Below, piece after piece: positions 28,078 to 37,377 of a DNA stretch of 64,000 nt. Origin of the DNA: Serratia sp. Ag1 (lineage in GTDB: Bacteria > Pseudomonadota > Gammaproteobacteria > Enterobacterales > Enterobacteriaceae); assembly GCF_000743355.1 (NCBI RefSeq), contig NZ_JQEI01000026.1:124001-188000 (forward strand), in the 5' to 3' direction. Numbering within the stretch: position 1 is the stretch's first letter; every line of letters starts with the position of its first letter. The notes beneath the pieces are model-generated. The model saw nothing but the letters and a program-made list of their open reading frames with translations. It was not told the origin of the DNA and searched no databases. A program made the translations under genes and the position numbers.

Positions 28078-29174
28078 GCTAATTCCTCGTCAATGGCGCT
28101 GTTGCCCAGTAAATCTTGTTGGATCGGTGGCTGCTTTGCCAGTTGCTGCAACAGGCGTTCAACCGGTGCAGCCAGCCCGACCGATGGCGGCTGCGCTAAG
28201 TTATACCAGAGACCGGCACCCTCATCCATGGCGCTGGTGGCTTTGTCGATATTCAGCCACATTGGCACTATATCCAGGTGGAAATGGCTGAAGGTATGGC
28301 GGAAAGCGGTCAGTTGTTCCAGACGATGGCTTTTCAAACCGCGTTGCTGCAGCCAGAACTCCAGGTCGATGCGGGTACTGAACTGTGGGAAGCAGAACAG
28401 GCCACCCCACAGCCCGCTGCCGGGGCGCTGCTCCAGCCAGACACCGTCGCCCTGTTGCAGCAATAAAAAGTAGGCGGTTTTTTCCGGCAGCGTCTGTTTG
28501 GGTTTTTTGCCCGGATATTGCGCCCAACTGCTGTTGCCGTTGGCGAGGCAGCCGGTATTGAGCGGGCATAAATCGCATTTTGGTTTGGAACGGGTACAAA
28601 CCATCGCCCCCAGATCCATCATCGCCTGGTTGAAGTGCCCTACGCCTTGTGCAGGCGTTACCTCTTCGCTGATCTGCCAGAGACGGTTTTCCACTTCTTT
28701 TTTACCCGGCCAGCCTTCAACGGCGTAACAGCGGGCGAGCACGCGTTTTACGTTACCATCGAGGATGGGGTAATGCTGCCCCAACGCCAAAGACAGAATC
28801 GCCCCGGCGGTTGAACGGCCTACGCCGGGCAGATCGACGATTTCTGCGAAGGTTGTCGGGAATTCACCGCCGTGCTGTGCGACAATAGTCTGAGCCGCTT
28901 TGTGCAGATTTCTGGCGCGGGCGTAGTAACCCAGCCCGGTCCATAAATGCAAGACTTCATCCAGTGGCGCTTCGGCGAGGGCGCGCACGTTGGGAAAACG
29001 TGCCATAAATCGCTGAAAATAAGGAATGACGGTGGCAACCTGAGTTTGTTGCAACATCACCTCAGAGAGCCATACTTGATAAGGTGTTTTATCGAGTTGC
29101 CATGGCAGCGTTTTGCGGCCATAGCGCTGGTACCAGTCAAGCACCATGTGCGAGAACTGTTGCGCTTGCATCAT
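28074..29174 (-). CDS. mutY: Adenine DNA glycosylase
   Basis: 366 aa. Removes adenine mispaired with 8-oxoguanine or guanine. The N-terminal HhH-GPD domain has catalytic Glu in [10 protein letters not shown] and Asp in [13 protein letters not shown], with the helix-hairpin-helix [14 protein letters not shown]. The 4Fe-4S loop C-x6-C-x2-C-x5-C is seen as [17 protein letters not shown]. The C-terminal NUDIX-like domain that reads 8-oxoG follows (about 230-350). Start: two adjacent ATGs; the second (29171) matches E. coli. First gene of mutY-yggX-mltC, divergent from trmB. Confidence 0.97.
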   Translation of the reverse strand: MMQAQQFSHMVLDWYQRYGRKTLPWQLDKTPYQVWLSEVMLQQTQVATVIPYFQRFMARFPNVRALAEAPLDEVLHLWTGLGYYARARNLHKAAQTIVAQHGGEFPTTFAEIVDLPGVGRSTAGAILSLALGQHYPILDGNVKRVLARCYAVEGWPGKKEVENRLWQISEEVTPAQGVGHFNQAMMDLGAMVCTRSKPKCDLCPLNTGCLANGNSSWAQYPGKKPKQTLPEKTAYFLLLQQGDGVWLEQRPGSGLWGGLFCFPQFSTRIDLEFWLQQRGLKSHRLEQLTAFRHTFSHFHLDIVPMWLNIDKATSAMDEGAGLWYNLAQPPSVGLAAPVERLLQQLAKQPPIQQDLLGNSAIDEELA

Positions 29175-29315
29175 AAGCTGGTTTCGTTATTCGGCTGATA
29201 TTTGATGCGCGATTCCAGCATAGTGTGAGGGTGCTGTAAACCGTAACTTTCCATAACAGCACACGATGAACGCTTGCTAAACCAAGGTATCTTTGCATAA
29301 TGCGCCTTTCTACTC

Positions 29316-29378
29316 GTCATACTTCAAGTTGCATGTGCGTTGACTGCGTTCGCTTGTGACTCGAATTATTTAAAGTAT
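29316..29378. repeat. Intergenic palindromic repeat, second copy
   Basis: CATACTTCAAGTTGC at the left and GACTCGAATTATTTAAAGTAT at the right, in the mutY-trmB gap. Same end words as the element at 13193-13311, but with a shorter centre. It ends 35 bp before trmB. Confidence 0.55.
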
Positions 29379-29412
29379 CTCCTAACTGGCAGCCAAACAG
29401 ACAGAAAGCACT

Positions 29413-30132
29413 ATGATTAATGACGTCATCTCTCCGGAATTCGATGAGAACGGTCGCGCGATGCGCCGTATCCGCAGTTTTGTGCGCCGCCAAGGGCGGT
29501 TGACCAAAGGCCAGCAGCATGCGCTGGACCACTATTGGCCGGTGATGGGCGTGGAATATCAGGCTGAACCTGTCGATATCTCGACCCTGTTCGGGCGCAA
29601 TGCGCCGACCGTGCTGGAGATTGGTTTTGGCATGGGCGCTTCGCTGGTCACCATGGCGGGCAATAACCCGCAGCAGAATTTCCTGGGGATTGAAGTGCAT
29701 TCACCGGGCGTTGGGGCTTGTTTGGCAGACGCTCATGAAGCCGAATTGAGCAACCTGCGGATCATGTGCCATGACGCGGTCGAAGTGTTGCAGAACATGA
29801 TTCCGAACGCTTCACTGGATATGGTGCAACTGTTCTTCCCGGATCCGTGGCATAAAGCGCGCCACAACAAACGCCGCATCGTGCAGACGCCGTTTGTTGA
29901 GTTGGTGCTGAGTAAATTAAAAGTGGGTGGTGTGTTTCATATGGCCACCGACTGGCAACCTTATGCGGAACACATGCTGGAAGTGATGAACGGCAGCGCA
30001 GGATATCGTAATCTTTCCGAGAGCAATGATTATGTGCCGCGCCCGGATTCACGCCCGGTGACGAAATTTGAATTACGTGGCCAGCGTCTGGGACATGGCG
30101 TTTGGGATCTGATGTTTGAGAGGGTGGAATAA
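29413..30132 (+). CDS. trmB: tRNA (guanine-N7-)-methyltransferase
   Basis: 239 aa. Uses SAM to make m7G46 in the variable loop of tRNAs. It has a class I Rossmann fold with the SAM loop [13 protein letters not shown] and then [16 protein letters not shown]. The tRNA-contacting [14 protein letters not shown] motif is present, as is the C-terminal [17 protein letters not shown]. Length equals E. coli TrmB. Its stop codon overlaps the yggL start (TAATG), so yggL is coupled. Confidence 0.97.
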   Translation: MINDVISPEFDENGRAMRRIRSFVRRQGRLTKGQQHALDHYWPVMGVEYQAEPVDISTLFGRNAPTVLEIGFGMGASLVTMAGNNPQQNFLGIEVHSPGVGACLADAHEAELSNLRIMCHDAVEVLQNMIPNASLDMVQLFFPDPWHKARHNKRRIVQTPFVELVLSKLKVGGVFHMATDWQPYAEHMLEVMNGSAGYRNLSESNDYVPRPDSRPVTKFELRGQRLGHGVWDLMFERVE

Positions 30133-30458
30133 TGGCTAAGAACCGCAGTCGTCGTTTGCGTAAAAAGATGCACATTGAAGAGTTTCAGGAATTGGGTTTC
30201 TCCGTGGCTTGGCGTTTTGCCGAAGGCACTGATGTTGATGACATCGACAAAACGGTAGATGCGTTGATCGATGAAGTGATCGAACCAAACGGTTTGGCGT
30301 TTGACGGCAGTGGCTACCTGCAGTGGGAAGGCTTGATCTGCCTGCAGAAAATCGGTAATTGTACCGATGAACAGCGTGAGCTGGTTAAAAACTGGCTGGA
30401 AGCGCGTAAGCTGAGTGACGTGAAGGTCAGCGATCTGTTTGATATCTGGTGGGATTGA
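30132..30458 (+). CDS. yggL: YggL family protein (DUF469), 50S-associated
   Basis: 108 aa. RSRRLRKKMHIEEFQELGF and the C-terminal EARKLSDVKVSDLFDIWWD are diagnostic for YggL. The protein has been reported to bind the large ribosomal subunit in E. coli; its function is not settled. It is translated from the overlapping TAATG with trmB and is followed by an intrinsic terminator, so the pair is one transcript. Confidence 0.95.
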   Translation: MAKNRSRRLRKKMHIEEFQELGFSVAWRFAEGTDVDDIDKTVDALIDEVIEPNGLAFDGSGYLQWEGLICLQKIGNCTDEQRELVKNWLEARKLSDVKVSDLFDIWWD

Positions 30459-30471
30459 TTCTTGCCTGATG

Positions 30472-30496
30472 AAGGTGCCTCAATGGCACCTTTTTT
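30472..30496 (+). terminator. Terminator after trmB-yggL
   Basis: Stem AAGGTGCC / GGCACCTT with a 5-nt loop, running into TTTTTT. It lies 14 bp after the yggL stop. Confidence 0.92.
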
Positions 30497-30748
30497 ATAC
30501 CCATGGTTATTCAAATCCCCCGAGCTGTGGTTTCCACGTCATCATCAGCTTCAATCCTAAAAAAACTTGCAGGTTAAGCCGAGCGTTGAGCCCCATTCAA
30601 CGCTAAATTAGCGTAACTCGAAGCCTACAGGGTACATTCTGAAGTGGAATGTGTTGGGAACTGTAGCGCTGGAACTGTTGTCTCAACGCCTTAGCCGTTC
30701 GATTTTTTTAACTCCATCGCGGATGCGGGTGGAAGGGAGTCAGAAGAA

Positions 30749-31468
30749 ATGATGTTCAAGAAAGCCGGGTTGGCCCTGTTGCTGTTAACTGCTTCGCAGG
30801 CGCATGCCGACTATCAGTGCAGCGTCAGGCCCCAGGACGATGTCATTATCAGCCCACAAACCGTAAAGGTTGTTGGAGCCAGCGGTAACCTGCTGATTAC
30901 TCCCGATGGTGATGTTACTCGTAATGGCCAAGAGCTTAGCCTGAATGATACCCAGCGCCAGAAGGCGTTCAGCTATCAGAGTGCGTTGCGTAAAGATTTG
31001 CCCTGGATCGAGCAGGGCGCGCAACAACGTTTGGAAAAGGCACGTGTCTCGTTGGATAACATCATCGTGCAGCAACTGGGCAGCGGCAGTAATGTACGCA
31101 ACCGCCTGACTACGCTTAATACGCAACTCAAGCAGCAGATGAACCGCATTATCGAGCAGCGCAGTGATGGCCTGACGTTCCACCATAAGGCCATCGCGCA
31201 GGTCGAGCAGGACGGGCGCAACCTGGTTCAGCAAAGTATGGGGGGCGTGCTGCAAGACAGCCTGAACGAAATGGGTATTAAACAGGCGGCAAACGCCAAC
31301 GGTAATCCGTTACAGGCGCTGATGGGGAATCTGGGTGGCTTGCAACAGGCGATTCAGAGCGAATGGAGCAAGCAGGAACGCGACTTCCAGAGCTTCGGTA
31401 ACGATGTGTGCAACCGCGTTACGGCACTGGAAACCCAGCGCAAGAATCTGATTAATTCGTTGAAGTAA
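30749..31468 (+). CDS. yggN: DUF2884 family exported protein
   Basis: 239 aa with a cleavable signal peptide (MFKKAGLALLLLTASQAHA-D). The mature protein is mostly helical with many Gln residues. It carries GASGNLLITPDGDVTRNGQELSLND near its start (quoted in part), typical of YggN. Function is unknown; the protein is probably periplasmic. Its place after yggL matches other enterobacteria. GGAAGGGAG upstream supports the start; either of two adjacent ATGs may be used. Confidence 0.92.
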   Translation: MMFKKAGLALLLLTASQAHADYQCSVRPQDDVIISPQTVKVVGASGNLLITPDGDVTRNGQELSLNDTQRQKAFSYQSALRKDLPWIEQGAQQRLEKARVSLDNIIVQQLGSGSNVRNRLTTLNTQLKQQMNRIIEQRSDGLTFHHKAIAQVEQDGRNLVQQSMGGVLQDSLNEMGIKQAANANGNPLQALMGNLGGLQQAIQSEWSKQERDFQSFGNDVCNRVTALETQRKNLINSLK

Positions 31469-31773
31469 TAGGCAATATTTTTAATTGATAGCCCAATCAC
31501 CACCTCCTGAGGAGGTGGTGATGATTATACCTATGGGGCTCTAGACTGAAGAAAACACACGCCAAAAAATACTAGCTTACTTACCACAAGTAAGAAGGCA
31601 ATCACTGACATGAGCAACCATGGCGTTGCAAATACCACATGATTTGGATGTCAGAGTGTTTACAGTAATGGAGGTTTATCCTGATATGGGCTTCCAAAGA
31701 GTTCAATGTTTAAGCAACAGATACAGTCTGGAACCAGAACAAATCCCAGTATCCCTGCTCTGGTTCTCAGCGG
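31469..31773. other. Convergent intergenic region between yggN and the FidL-like gene
   Basis: 305 bp. It holds the yggN terminator hairpin (31496-31522) and a small CTTACTT / AAGTAAG stem (31576-31594). A long-range GAACCAGA / TCTGGTTC pair near 31733-31766 may end the minus-strand transcript. No gene seen. This is the left boundary of the fimbrial insert. Confidence 0.5.
31496..31522 (+). terminator. Hairpin after yggN
   Basis: A perfect 12-bp stem, ATCACCACCTCC / GGAGGTGGTGAT, with a 3-nt loop, 28 bp after yggN. No T run follows, but on the opposite strand the hairpin is followed by an AT-rich tract. Confidence 0.6.
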
Positions 31774-32256
31774 TTATTTAACCACACACATAAATACAGG
31801 GGAATGAAGGTTTCCGATAACATAGGCATTCATAATCTTTCTCACAATCATATAACGTGGCTTCTGGTGTTTTGTACTAAAGAATACGCTCTCTATAAGA
31901 GAATCTGGAGTGTTATCTCTTGAGTTTTTAACCGTCTCAATATCGTAGAGCTTGTAGATGTCATGAGTTTCCTTTTCATATCTGAATCTTATCTCTCTAA
32001 ATAAGATCATAGGTTTCCCTTGATAGAAGACGTTTCCAGAGAGGGCTATATATCCACTTTTGTTGGGATTCACAACGAGCGTTAATGTTTCTGTCGAAGA
32101 AAACCCTGTTGTAAATTCCTGCATTCTCAATACTGATACGCATGAATCATTCAGAATCGCTCCCCGGTCATATGAAAAGTATAAAATATTGCATAGAATG
32201 ATAAAGATAATAAGTGCCGGCAAATAAAATACGGGCCTTTTGAGTTTACTCTTCAT
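31774..32256 (-). CDS. FidL-like membrane protein
   Basis: 160 aa from MKSKLKRPVF. One N-terminal transmembrane segment (FYLPALIIFIILCNILYF) is followed by a periplasmic domain with NPNKSGYIALSGNVFYQGKP. This is the layout of FidL-like proteins, which sit next to ToxR-like regulators such as Salmonella MarT. Its start overlaps the end of the upstream regulator gene by about 11 bp, with GGAG before it, so the two are coupled. An upstream ATG (32274) is possible. The protein probably acts with the regulator as a ToxS-like partner; this is inference. Confidence 0.75.
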   Translation of the reverse strand: MKSKLKRPVFYLPALIIFIILCNILYFSYDRGAILNDSCVSVLRMQEFTTGFSSTETLTLVVNPNKSGYIALSGNVFYQGKPMILFREIRFRYEKETHDIYKLYDIETVKNSRDNTPDSLIESVFFSTKHQKPRYMIVRKIMNAYVIGNLHSPVFMCVVK

Positions 32257-33067
32257 TAGTGTAGTTAACTCCATAGTAGTTATCGCAAGCAGCAAATTCA
32301 CTTGGTTTTTCTTTATTATAAGTACAGCGCGACAAAAACACTCTTCCCGGATAACCATAGACTATAGCGTCTGAAGGTTGATAAAAAAGGCGGGTATGTT
32401 CAAGGCACTTCAGGTCTGTTTTTTTTATCAACTTCTCTGCAATTGAAAGTTGCACACTTGTCATGTCTATTGAGCTCTGTTGTAGTATGTATATCTCACA
32501 CTTGTTAACATAACCTAATAAATATGAATTGCTTTGTTGGGGAGTGTGTACATCTAGAAGTTTAAGGTTAAGTATAATTTTGGATAGCATAATGGGAGAT
32601 AAACCCAAAAATGCGATAGCAAAAGCAATAAGAATAAATTTTCTCTGTGGTTTTGATTTTTTATGATGATTAATTCCGAAATTACTCTTAGTAGAGATCA
32701 GAGACGGATGGTTGTAATCAACGCTGTTCTGTTCTTTCTTAACACTTATCTCCTTAGCAAACATGAATCCCACTTTAGGTACTGTAATAATGACCTCATC
32801 ATCAAGCTCAAGGCTACTGAATATTTTGCGTAAATCAGCAATGTATTTATTTAGACTATTATTAGAAGAGCGCAGGCCATGGTCTGTCCAGACTGCGTTA
32901 AGGATGTCATCTCTGGTGGACACTTCACCATGATGATCAAGTAGGAATGACAGCAACCTGCTGGTCGTTACCGTCAGTGTTATTGATTCCGGTTCGGTTT
33001 CATCTCCCTTCCAGATTGCACCATCGGTATTCCTGAAGTGAATTTCACCGTTAATAATATAACGCAC
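32246..33067 (-). CDS. Membrane-bound CadC/ToxR/MarT-like transcriptional regulator
   Basis: About 274 aa. The N-terminal winged helix (residues about 10-100) shows the OmpR/ToxR pattern: LTTSRLLSFLL-like helix, STRDDILNAVW, RSSNNSLNKYIADLRKIF and TVPKVGFMF. A single transmembrane helix (FILIAFAIAFLGLSPIML) at about 145-165 and a periplasmic domain with several Cys follow. I place the start at the GTG at 33067 (MRYIINGEIHF) because AGGAGG lies 6 nt upstream and relatives begin this way; the longer frame to 33121 lacks a ribosome binding site. It is divergent from the fimbrial operon, which it likely controls. Strongly AT-rich, so probably acquired. Confidence 0.82.
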   Translation of the reverse strand: MRYIINGEIHFRNTDGAIWKGDETEPESITLTVTTSRLLSFLLDHHGEVSTRDDILNAVWTDHGLRSSNNSLNKYIADLRKIFSSLELDDEVIITVPKVGFMFAKEISVKKEQNSVDYNHPSLISTKSNFGINHHKKSKPQRKFILIAFAIAFLGLSPIMLSKIILNLKLLDVHTPQQSNSYLLGYVNKCEIYILQQSSIDMTSVQLSIAEKLIKKTDLKCLEHTRLFYQPSDAIVYGYPGRVFLSRCTYNKEKPSEFAACDNYYGVNYTNEE

Positions 33068-33422
33068 TATGAACCTCCTCGATGAAAAACCAGACGTTTT
33101 ATAGGATTTTTTCCAGAACACAAGTGCGAAAAAAAACCTAGGTCACTTTAAGCGTTTTTCCAGTTCATACTTATTTAGTATAAAACTAAAAAATTAGAAT
33201 TTAATTCTGTAAATTATGTTAAAAAAATTACTTATCAGAATTATATTCCTAATATAAACAATATTGCGATACTAATATCCATTTATTTTCCATGCGGTTA
33301 CGATATGTCCCGTCTCCTGAACAACCTGAGTGAACCCGCAGCAGTAATCGTTCTGAAGAGCATTCAGGTATTCAGGTGAGTACTTAAACGACTAATAACC
33401 GACATATGTAGTTGAGGATTAA
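33068..33422. promoter_or_regulatory. Divergent promoter region of regulator and fimbrial operon
   Basis: 355 bp, very AT-rich between 33120 and 33290. It must hold the promoters of the regulator and of the fimbrial genes. No inverted repeats flanking an invertible promoter were noticed, so there is no sign of FimE/FimB-like phase switching. A GAGGA site precedes the pilin ATG. Confidence 0.5.
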
Positions 33423-33977
33423 ATGCAAAAAATTGTTTCACTGACCACTATTGCCATGCTGATGAGCTCTGCTTTCGCAGCTAACGCAGCAAGCACTGGG
33501 ACCATTAACTTTAACGGTAAGGTGACTGACACTACCTGCGACGTGGCGATTAACGGTCAGGAAGGTGACGCTACTGTTACGCTACCAACCGTACCGGCAA
33601 CTGAGCTGGCTTCAGCGGGTAAAACTACCGGTCTGACCAACTTCAACATGACCTTAAAGAATTGTGTACTGGGTAGCGAAGGTGAAAATACTGTTGCTGC
33701 GTTCTTCCAGACTGGTGCGACCGTTGATAATGAAAGTGGCCGTCTGAAACAGACTTCCGCAGCTGGTGCAGAAAATGTTTCCCTGCAGCTGCTTGATGGC
33801 ACCAACGGCAATACCATTTTCGTGGGTAACCAGAACCAGGAAGGAACGAATTATTTCGCAAATGTTAAAGAAGGCGAAGCAATTAAACTTCCGTATTCTG
33901 TTCGTTACTATGCAGAAGACGCCGTTACCTCAGGTGTTGTAACCTCCAGCGTTGTTTACAACCTGCAGTATAAATAA
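33423..33977 (+). CDS. Major fimbrial subunit (chaperone-usher pilin)
   Basis: 184 aa. Sec signal peptide (cut after AFAANA). The mature pilin has the Cys pair (TTCDVAINGQ near residue 40 and TLKNC near 80), the beta-zipper pattern, and a C-terminal Tyr-rich strand ending VVYNLQYK used for chaperone binding and donor-strand exchange. It is most like pilins of the type 3 (MrkA) and related gamma fimbriae. First gene of a four-gene operon (pilin, chaperone, usher, adhesin). The best-expressed product is expected to be this subunit. Confidence 0.92.
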   Translation: MQKIVSLTTIAMLMSSAFAANAASTGTINFNGKVTDTTCDVAINGQEGDATVTLPTVPATELASAGKTTGLTNFNMTLKNCVLGSEGENTVAAFFQTGATVDNESGRLKQTSAAGAENVSLQLLDGTNGNTIFVGNQNQEGTNYFANVKEGEAIKLPYSVRYYAEDAVTSGVVTSSVVYNLQYK

Positions 33978-34037
33978 GCACTGCTCAGTTTAAACCTGAT
34001 ATCTGGCACTCTGTGTCAGATATTCCTTGTGAGAAAA

Positions 34038-34757
34038 ATGATGAAACCTGTTATGTCTTTTATCAGGAAAGTGACATTATTGTCGCTTGGCTTGGTATTG
34101 GCCTTAGATGCGTTAGCAAATGTTGTAGTTACCGGAACGCGTATAATTTATCCAGCAGATGAGAAGGAAATTTCTGTTAAGGTTAATAATAAAGGGAAAG
34201 GGCCAGTGTTGATTCAGTCATGGATTGACAACGGAGATATGAATGCTAGCCCGGACACGATCCGTGTGCCTTTTATTATTAATCCACCTATGAACCGCGT
34301 AGATGCAGAGAAAGGGCAGACGCTTCGTGTTTCATATACTGGCGGAACAACCTTACCATCGGATCGTGAAAGTGTTTTCTGGCTTAATGTGCTGGAAATT
34401 CCACCGAGTAACATGAAAGAGACCGATATTAATAAGCTTCAGGTCGCTTTTCGTTCACGTATTAAAATGTTCTATCGCCCTGCAGCATTAAAAGAGGACA
34501 GTACCAAAGCAGCAGAGTCCATGAAGTGGGAAATTAATGGTGGGAAGCTTACAGCAGTAAATCACTCGCCTTATTACGTTACTATGCTTGGCGTTAGAGC
34601 TGAAAACAGTAAAGCAGAGGGCGCTGGTGATATGGTTTCACCCTTTGGTCGATTAGAGATTAAAAACAAAAGTGGTCGCTTTGAGCATGGCCAGCATATT
34701 TCATGGCAGTACATCAATGACTGGGGAGCAATTAAAAAAGCTGATGCCACGCTTTAA
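34038..34757 (+). CDS. Periplasmic fimbrial chaperone
   Basis: About 239 aa. Signal peptide (SFIRKVTLLSLGLVLALDALA), then the PapD-like two-Ig fold. The first domain carries GTRIIYPADEKEISVKVNN and the F1-G1 region SVFWLNVLEIPPS with a short loop, which is typical for rod-forming pili. The second domain has KMFYRPAAL. It binds and folds subunits in the periplasm and hands them to the usher. A GTG at 34029 is in frame; I prefer the ATG at 34038 with GTGAG before it. 60 bp after the pilin gene. Confidence 0.93.
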   Translation: MMKPVMSFIRKVTLLSLGLVLALDALANVVVTGTRIIYPADEKEISVKVNNKGKGPVLIQSWIDNGDMNASPDTIRVPFIINPPMNRVDAEKGQTLRVSYTGGTTLPSDRESVFWLNVLEIPPSNMKETDINKLQVAFRSRIKMFYRPAALKEDSTKAAESMKWEINGGKLTAVNHSPYYVTMLGVRAENSKAEGAGDMVSPFGRLEIKNKSGRFEHGQHISWQYINDWGAIKKADATL

Positions 34758-34766
34758 TAATTGAAT

Positions 34767-37340
34767 ATGATAGACGGGCTTAGAAAAATGAAACGCAATC
34801 CACAATTTCAACTGAATACGCTGACAGCATTTATTCTCTCTGTTTTTGTCGTCGTCCCGGCAACAGTCTGGGCAGATGAAACGGTTAGCACTACTGATAG
34901 CGTCACGTTTGACCCGATTTTTTTAAGTCCGGGGGCTGCTAAAAAAGCTAACCTCAAACGTTTTGAAAAAGGTGCTACGGCATTACCTGGTACCTATTCG
35001 GTCTCTATCTTCATCAATGATATGGGACTGGGGTATGAGGATGTGACCTTCAAGGAAGATGAACAAGGTAACGTCAATCTCTGTCTGCTACCGTCTATGT
35101 TGCGCAAAATGAATTTCAATACCAAAGAGTTGCCTGCCCAAACAGTCAGGCAGATCCAGCAAAAAAGTGATGAGTGCGTGGTACTGAAAACCCTTCTGCC
35201 GGATGCGTCCATTGATTATGACTCAGGAACGCAGCATCTGGACCTGGTCATTCCACAGGCGTATCTGCGCAATATGAATAACGCCTACGTCAGCCCGGAA
35301 TACTGGGATGATGGGGTAAACGCATTGATGCTGGGTTACCAGAGTAACTTCTACTCCATGTTTTCTCATGGCAAGAGTACTGATTCCGCCTATGTTGGTC
35401 TGTCTGGCGGATTGAATATCGGAGCATGGAAACTGCGTCACAACGGTAATTACAATTGGATGCAGGGGAGTGGGGGGACCTATCAGCGTATTAACTCATA
35501 TGTTGAGCGCGATATCTCAACCATCAGTGGAAGACTGATAGTGGGTGAAAACAATACCAGCGGTAACGTTTTTGACTCGGTAGCCTATCGTGGTGTTGAG
35601 CTAAAGGATGTGGAACGTATGCGTCCGCAGTCCGAGCGTGGTTATGCACCAGAAGTGCGCGGGATTGCCCGTACCAACGCTACTGTAACGGTTCGTCAGA
35701 ATGGACAGATTATCCGTGAGACTACTGTTGCTCCGGGGGCGTTTAACATTGATGACCTTTATCCGAATGGTTACGGTGGTGATCTGGAGGTCACTGTGAC
35801 GGAAGCGGATGGCAGTGTGCAGCACTTTAATGTTCCGTATGCCGCGGTAAGCCAGTTGCTGCGCCCAGGTAGCCATCACTACGATATGGTTATTGGTGAA
35901 TTCAATGATACCCGAGCCTCTAAACGTCGTCTGCTCTATCAGGCAACCTACCAGCGCGGCCTAACCAACATGTTCACTGGTTACGGTGGGGTGCAGAGTA
36001 GCAAGAATGATTACTATACTCTGCAACTGGGGACAGCGATGAATACCTTTATTGGAGCACTGGCGTTTGATGTCAGCCAGTCAAAAACGAACTTTAGTGG
36101 TAATACGTCGAAAGGTGATTCTCTGGCTGGCCAGAGTTATCGCGTTAGCTATAGCAAGTTTGTTCCGGAAACGAAGTCTAACTTCTCCGTAGCGGCATAC
36201 CGCTATTCCACTTCTGGCTATCTGAATTACCGCACTGCGATGCTGATGATTGATGAAGTAGAAAATGGTCGCAACCCGGAAAATATATACCGTCCGAAAA
36301 ATCGCTTTACTACAACCCTGAACCAGGGACTACCGAGCGGTTATGGCCAGTTTTATGTCACAGGTTATACCCAGGACTACTGGAACAAAGGGACCGGTTC
36401 AGATTTGCAATATCAACTGGGATACAACAACAACTTTAAGTCGGTGGCGTACGGTCTAAATGCGGGGCGTTCCCGAAATGGTTTGGGGAATATGGAAACC
36501 ATATTCATGTTCAACATGAGTATGCCGCTCGGCAGTCTCAGCGCTTTGAACACACCAAACATGACTGCATCATTCAGCCGTGACGGTAGCGGTAACTATG
36601 GCCAGCAGGTGGGGGTTTCCGGTACGGCAGGTAAGGAACACCAGTATAGCTATGGTGCTACGGCCTCGCATTACAACAATGGTACGGGCAACAGCAGCAA
36701 CCTGAACGGACAATATCGTTCGTCATTTGCCAACCTGAACGCTGCAGTGAGTAAGGGGCTAAATTATCACAGTATGTCAGCGGGGGCGAGTGGTACGCTG
36801 CTTGCCTATTCTGGCGGTTTGGTGGCCACACCATATACCAGTGATACTTTTGCCATCGTTGAAGCTAAGGGTGCAACAGGGGCGACTGTGGGTAACTACA
36901 CCGGTGTGAAAGTGGATAGCTTTGGTCACGCGGCTGTACCGTATCTGAACCCGTATGAAATGAATGAAGTGTCGCTTGATCCCAAAGGATCATCACAGAC
37001 GATAGAACTGAAAAATACCAGTCAGCGCGTGGCACCATATGCCGGTTCAGTCGTTCATCTGAAATACGAAACTCGTAAGGGCTACCCACTGCTATTGCAT
37101 CTGAATAAAGGCAATATCGCCATTCCGTTTGGGGCGGAAGTCACCGACACCAAAGGCAATGGCGTTGGTGTGGTTGGGCAGGGTGGTGAGGTGTATGCCC
37201 GCGTGGAAGCACGGAGCGATATTTTGCACGTGCAGTGGGGCTTTTCAGCCAGCGAACAGTGCAACATTCACTATGACCTGACAGATACGCAGGTGAACAG
37301 TGAAAATCTTATTCAGCTATCTGCTATGTGTACCAACTAA
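34767..37340 (+). CDS. Fimbrial outer-membrane usher (FimD/PapC family)
   Basis: About 857 aa with an N-terminal signal peptide (ends ATVWA). It shows FDPIFLSPGAAKKANLKRFEKG of the N-terminal chaperone-binding domain, a 24-strand beta-barrel core with the plug (APEVRGIARTNATVTVRQNG), and two C-terminal domains (GYPLLLHLNKGNIAIPFGAEV; CNIHYDL with its Cys). It forms the secretion pore and assembles subunits in the outer membrane. Starts at 34767 or 34788 are both possible. It overlaps the following frame, but the likely start of that gene is 38 bp after this stop. Confidence 0.95.
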   Translation: MIDGLRKMKRNPQFQLNTLTAFILSVFVVVPATVWADETVSTTDSVTFDPIFLSPGAAKKANLKRFEKGATALPGTYSVSIFINDMGLGYEDVTFKEDEQGNVNLCLLPSMLRKMNFNTKELPAQTVRQIQQKSDECVVLKTLLPDASIDYDSGTQHLDLVIPQAYLRNMNNAYVSPEYWDDGVNALMLGYQSNFYSMFSHGKSTDSAYVGLSGGLNIGAWKLRHNGNYNWMQGSGGTYQRINSYVERDISTISGRLIVGENNTSGNVFDSVAYRGVELKDVERMRPQSERGYAPEVRGIARTNATVTVRQNGQIIRETTVAPGAFNIDDLYPNGYGGDLEVTVTEADGSVQHFNVPYAAVSQLLRPGSHHYDMVIGEFNDTRASKRRLLYQATYQRGLTNMFTGYGGVQSSKNDYYTLQLGTAMNTFIGALAFDVSQSKTNFSGNTSKGDSLAGQSYRVSYSKFVPETKSNFSVAAYRYSTSGYLNYRTAMLMIDEVENGRNPENIYRPKNRFTTTLNQGLPSGYGQFYVTGYTQDYWNKGTGSDLQYQLGYNNNFKSVAYGLNAGRSRNGLGNMETIFMFNMSMPLGSLSALNTPNMTASFSRDGSGNYGQQVGVSGTAGKEHQYSYGATASHYNNGTGNSSNLNGQYRSSFANLNAAVSKGLNYHSMSAGASGTLLAYSGGLVATPYTSDTFAIVEAKGATGATVGNYTGVKVDSFGHAAVPYLNPYEMNEVSLDPKGSSQTIELKNTSQRVAPYAGSVVHLKYETRKGYPLLLHLNKGNIAIPFGAEVTDTKGNGVGVVGQGGEVYARVEARSDILHVQWGFSASEQCNIHYDLTDTQVNSENLIQLSAMCTN

Positions 37341-37377
37341 TTTTACATATCCTATGTGGCGAGCTATGAGGAACGTA

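Noticed and set aside
33068..33422. Invertible fimbrial promoter switch
   Set aside because: No flanking inverted repeats and no FimB/FimE-like recombinase were seen near the fimbrial operon.
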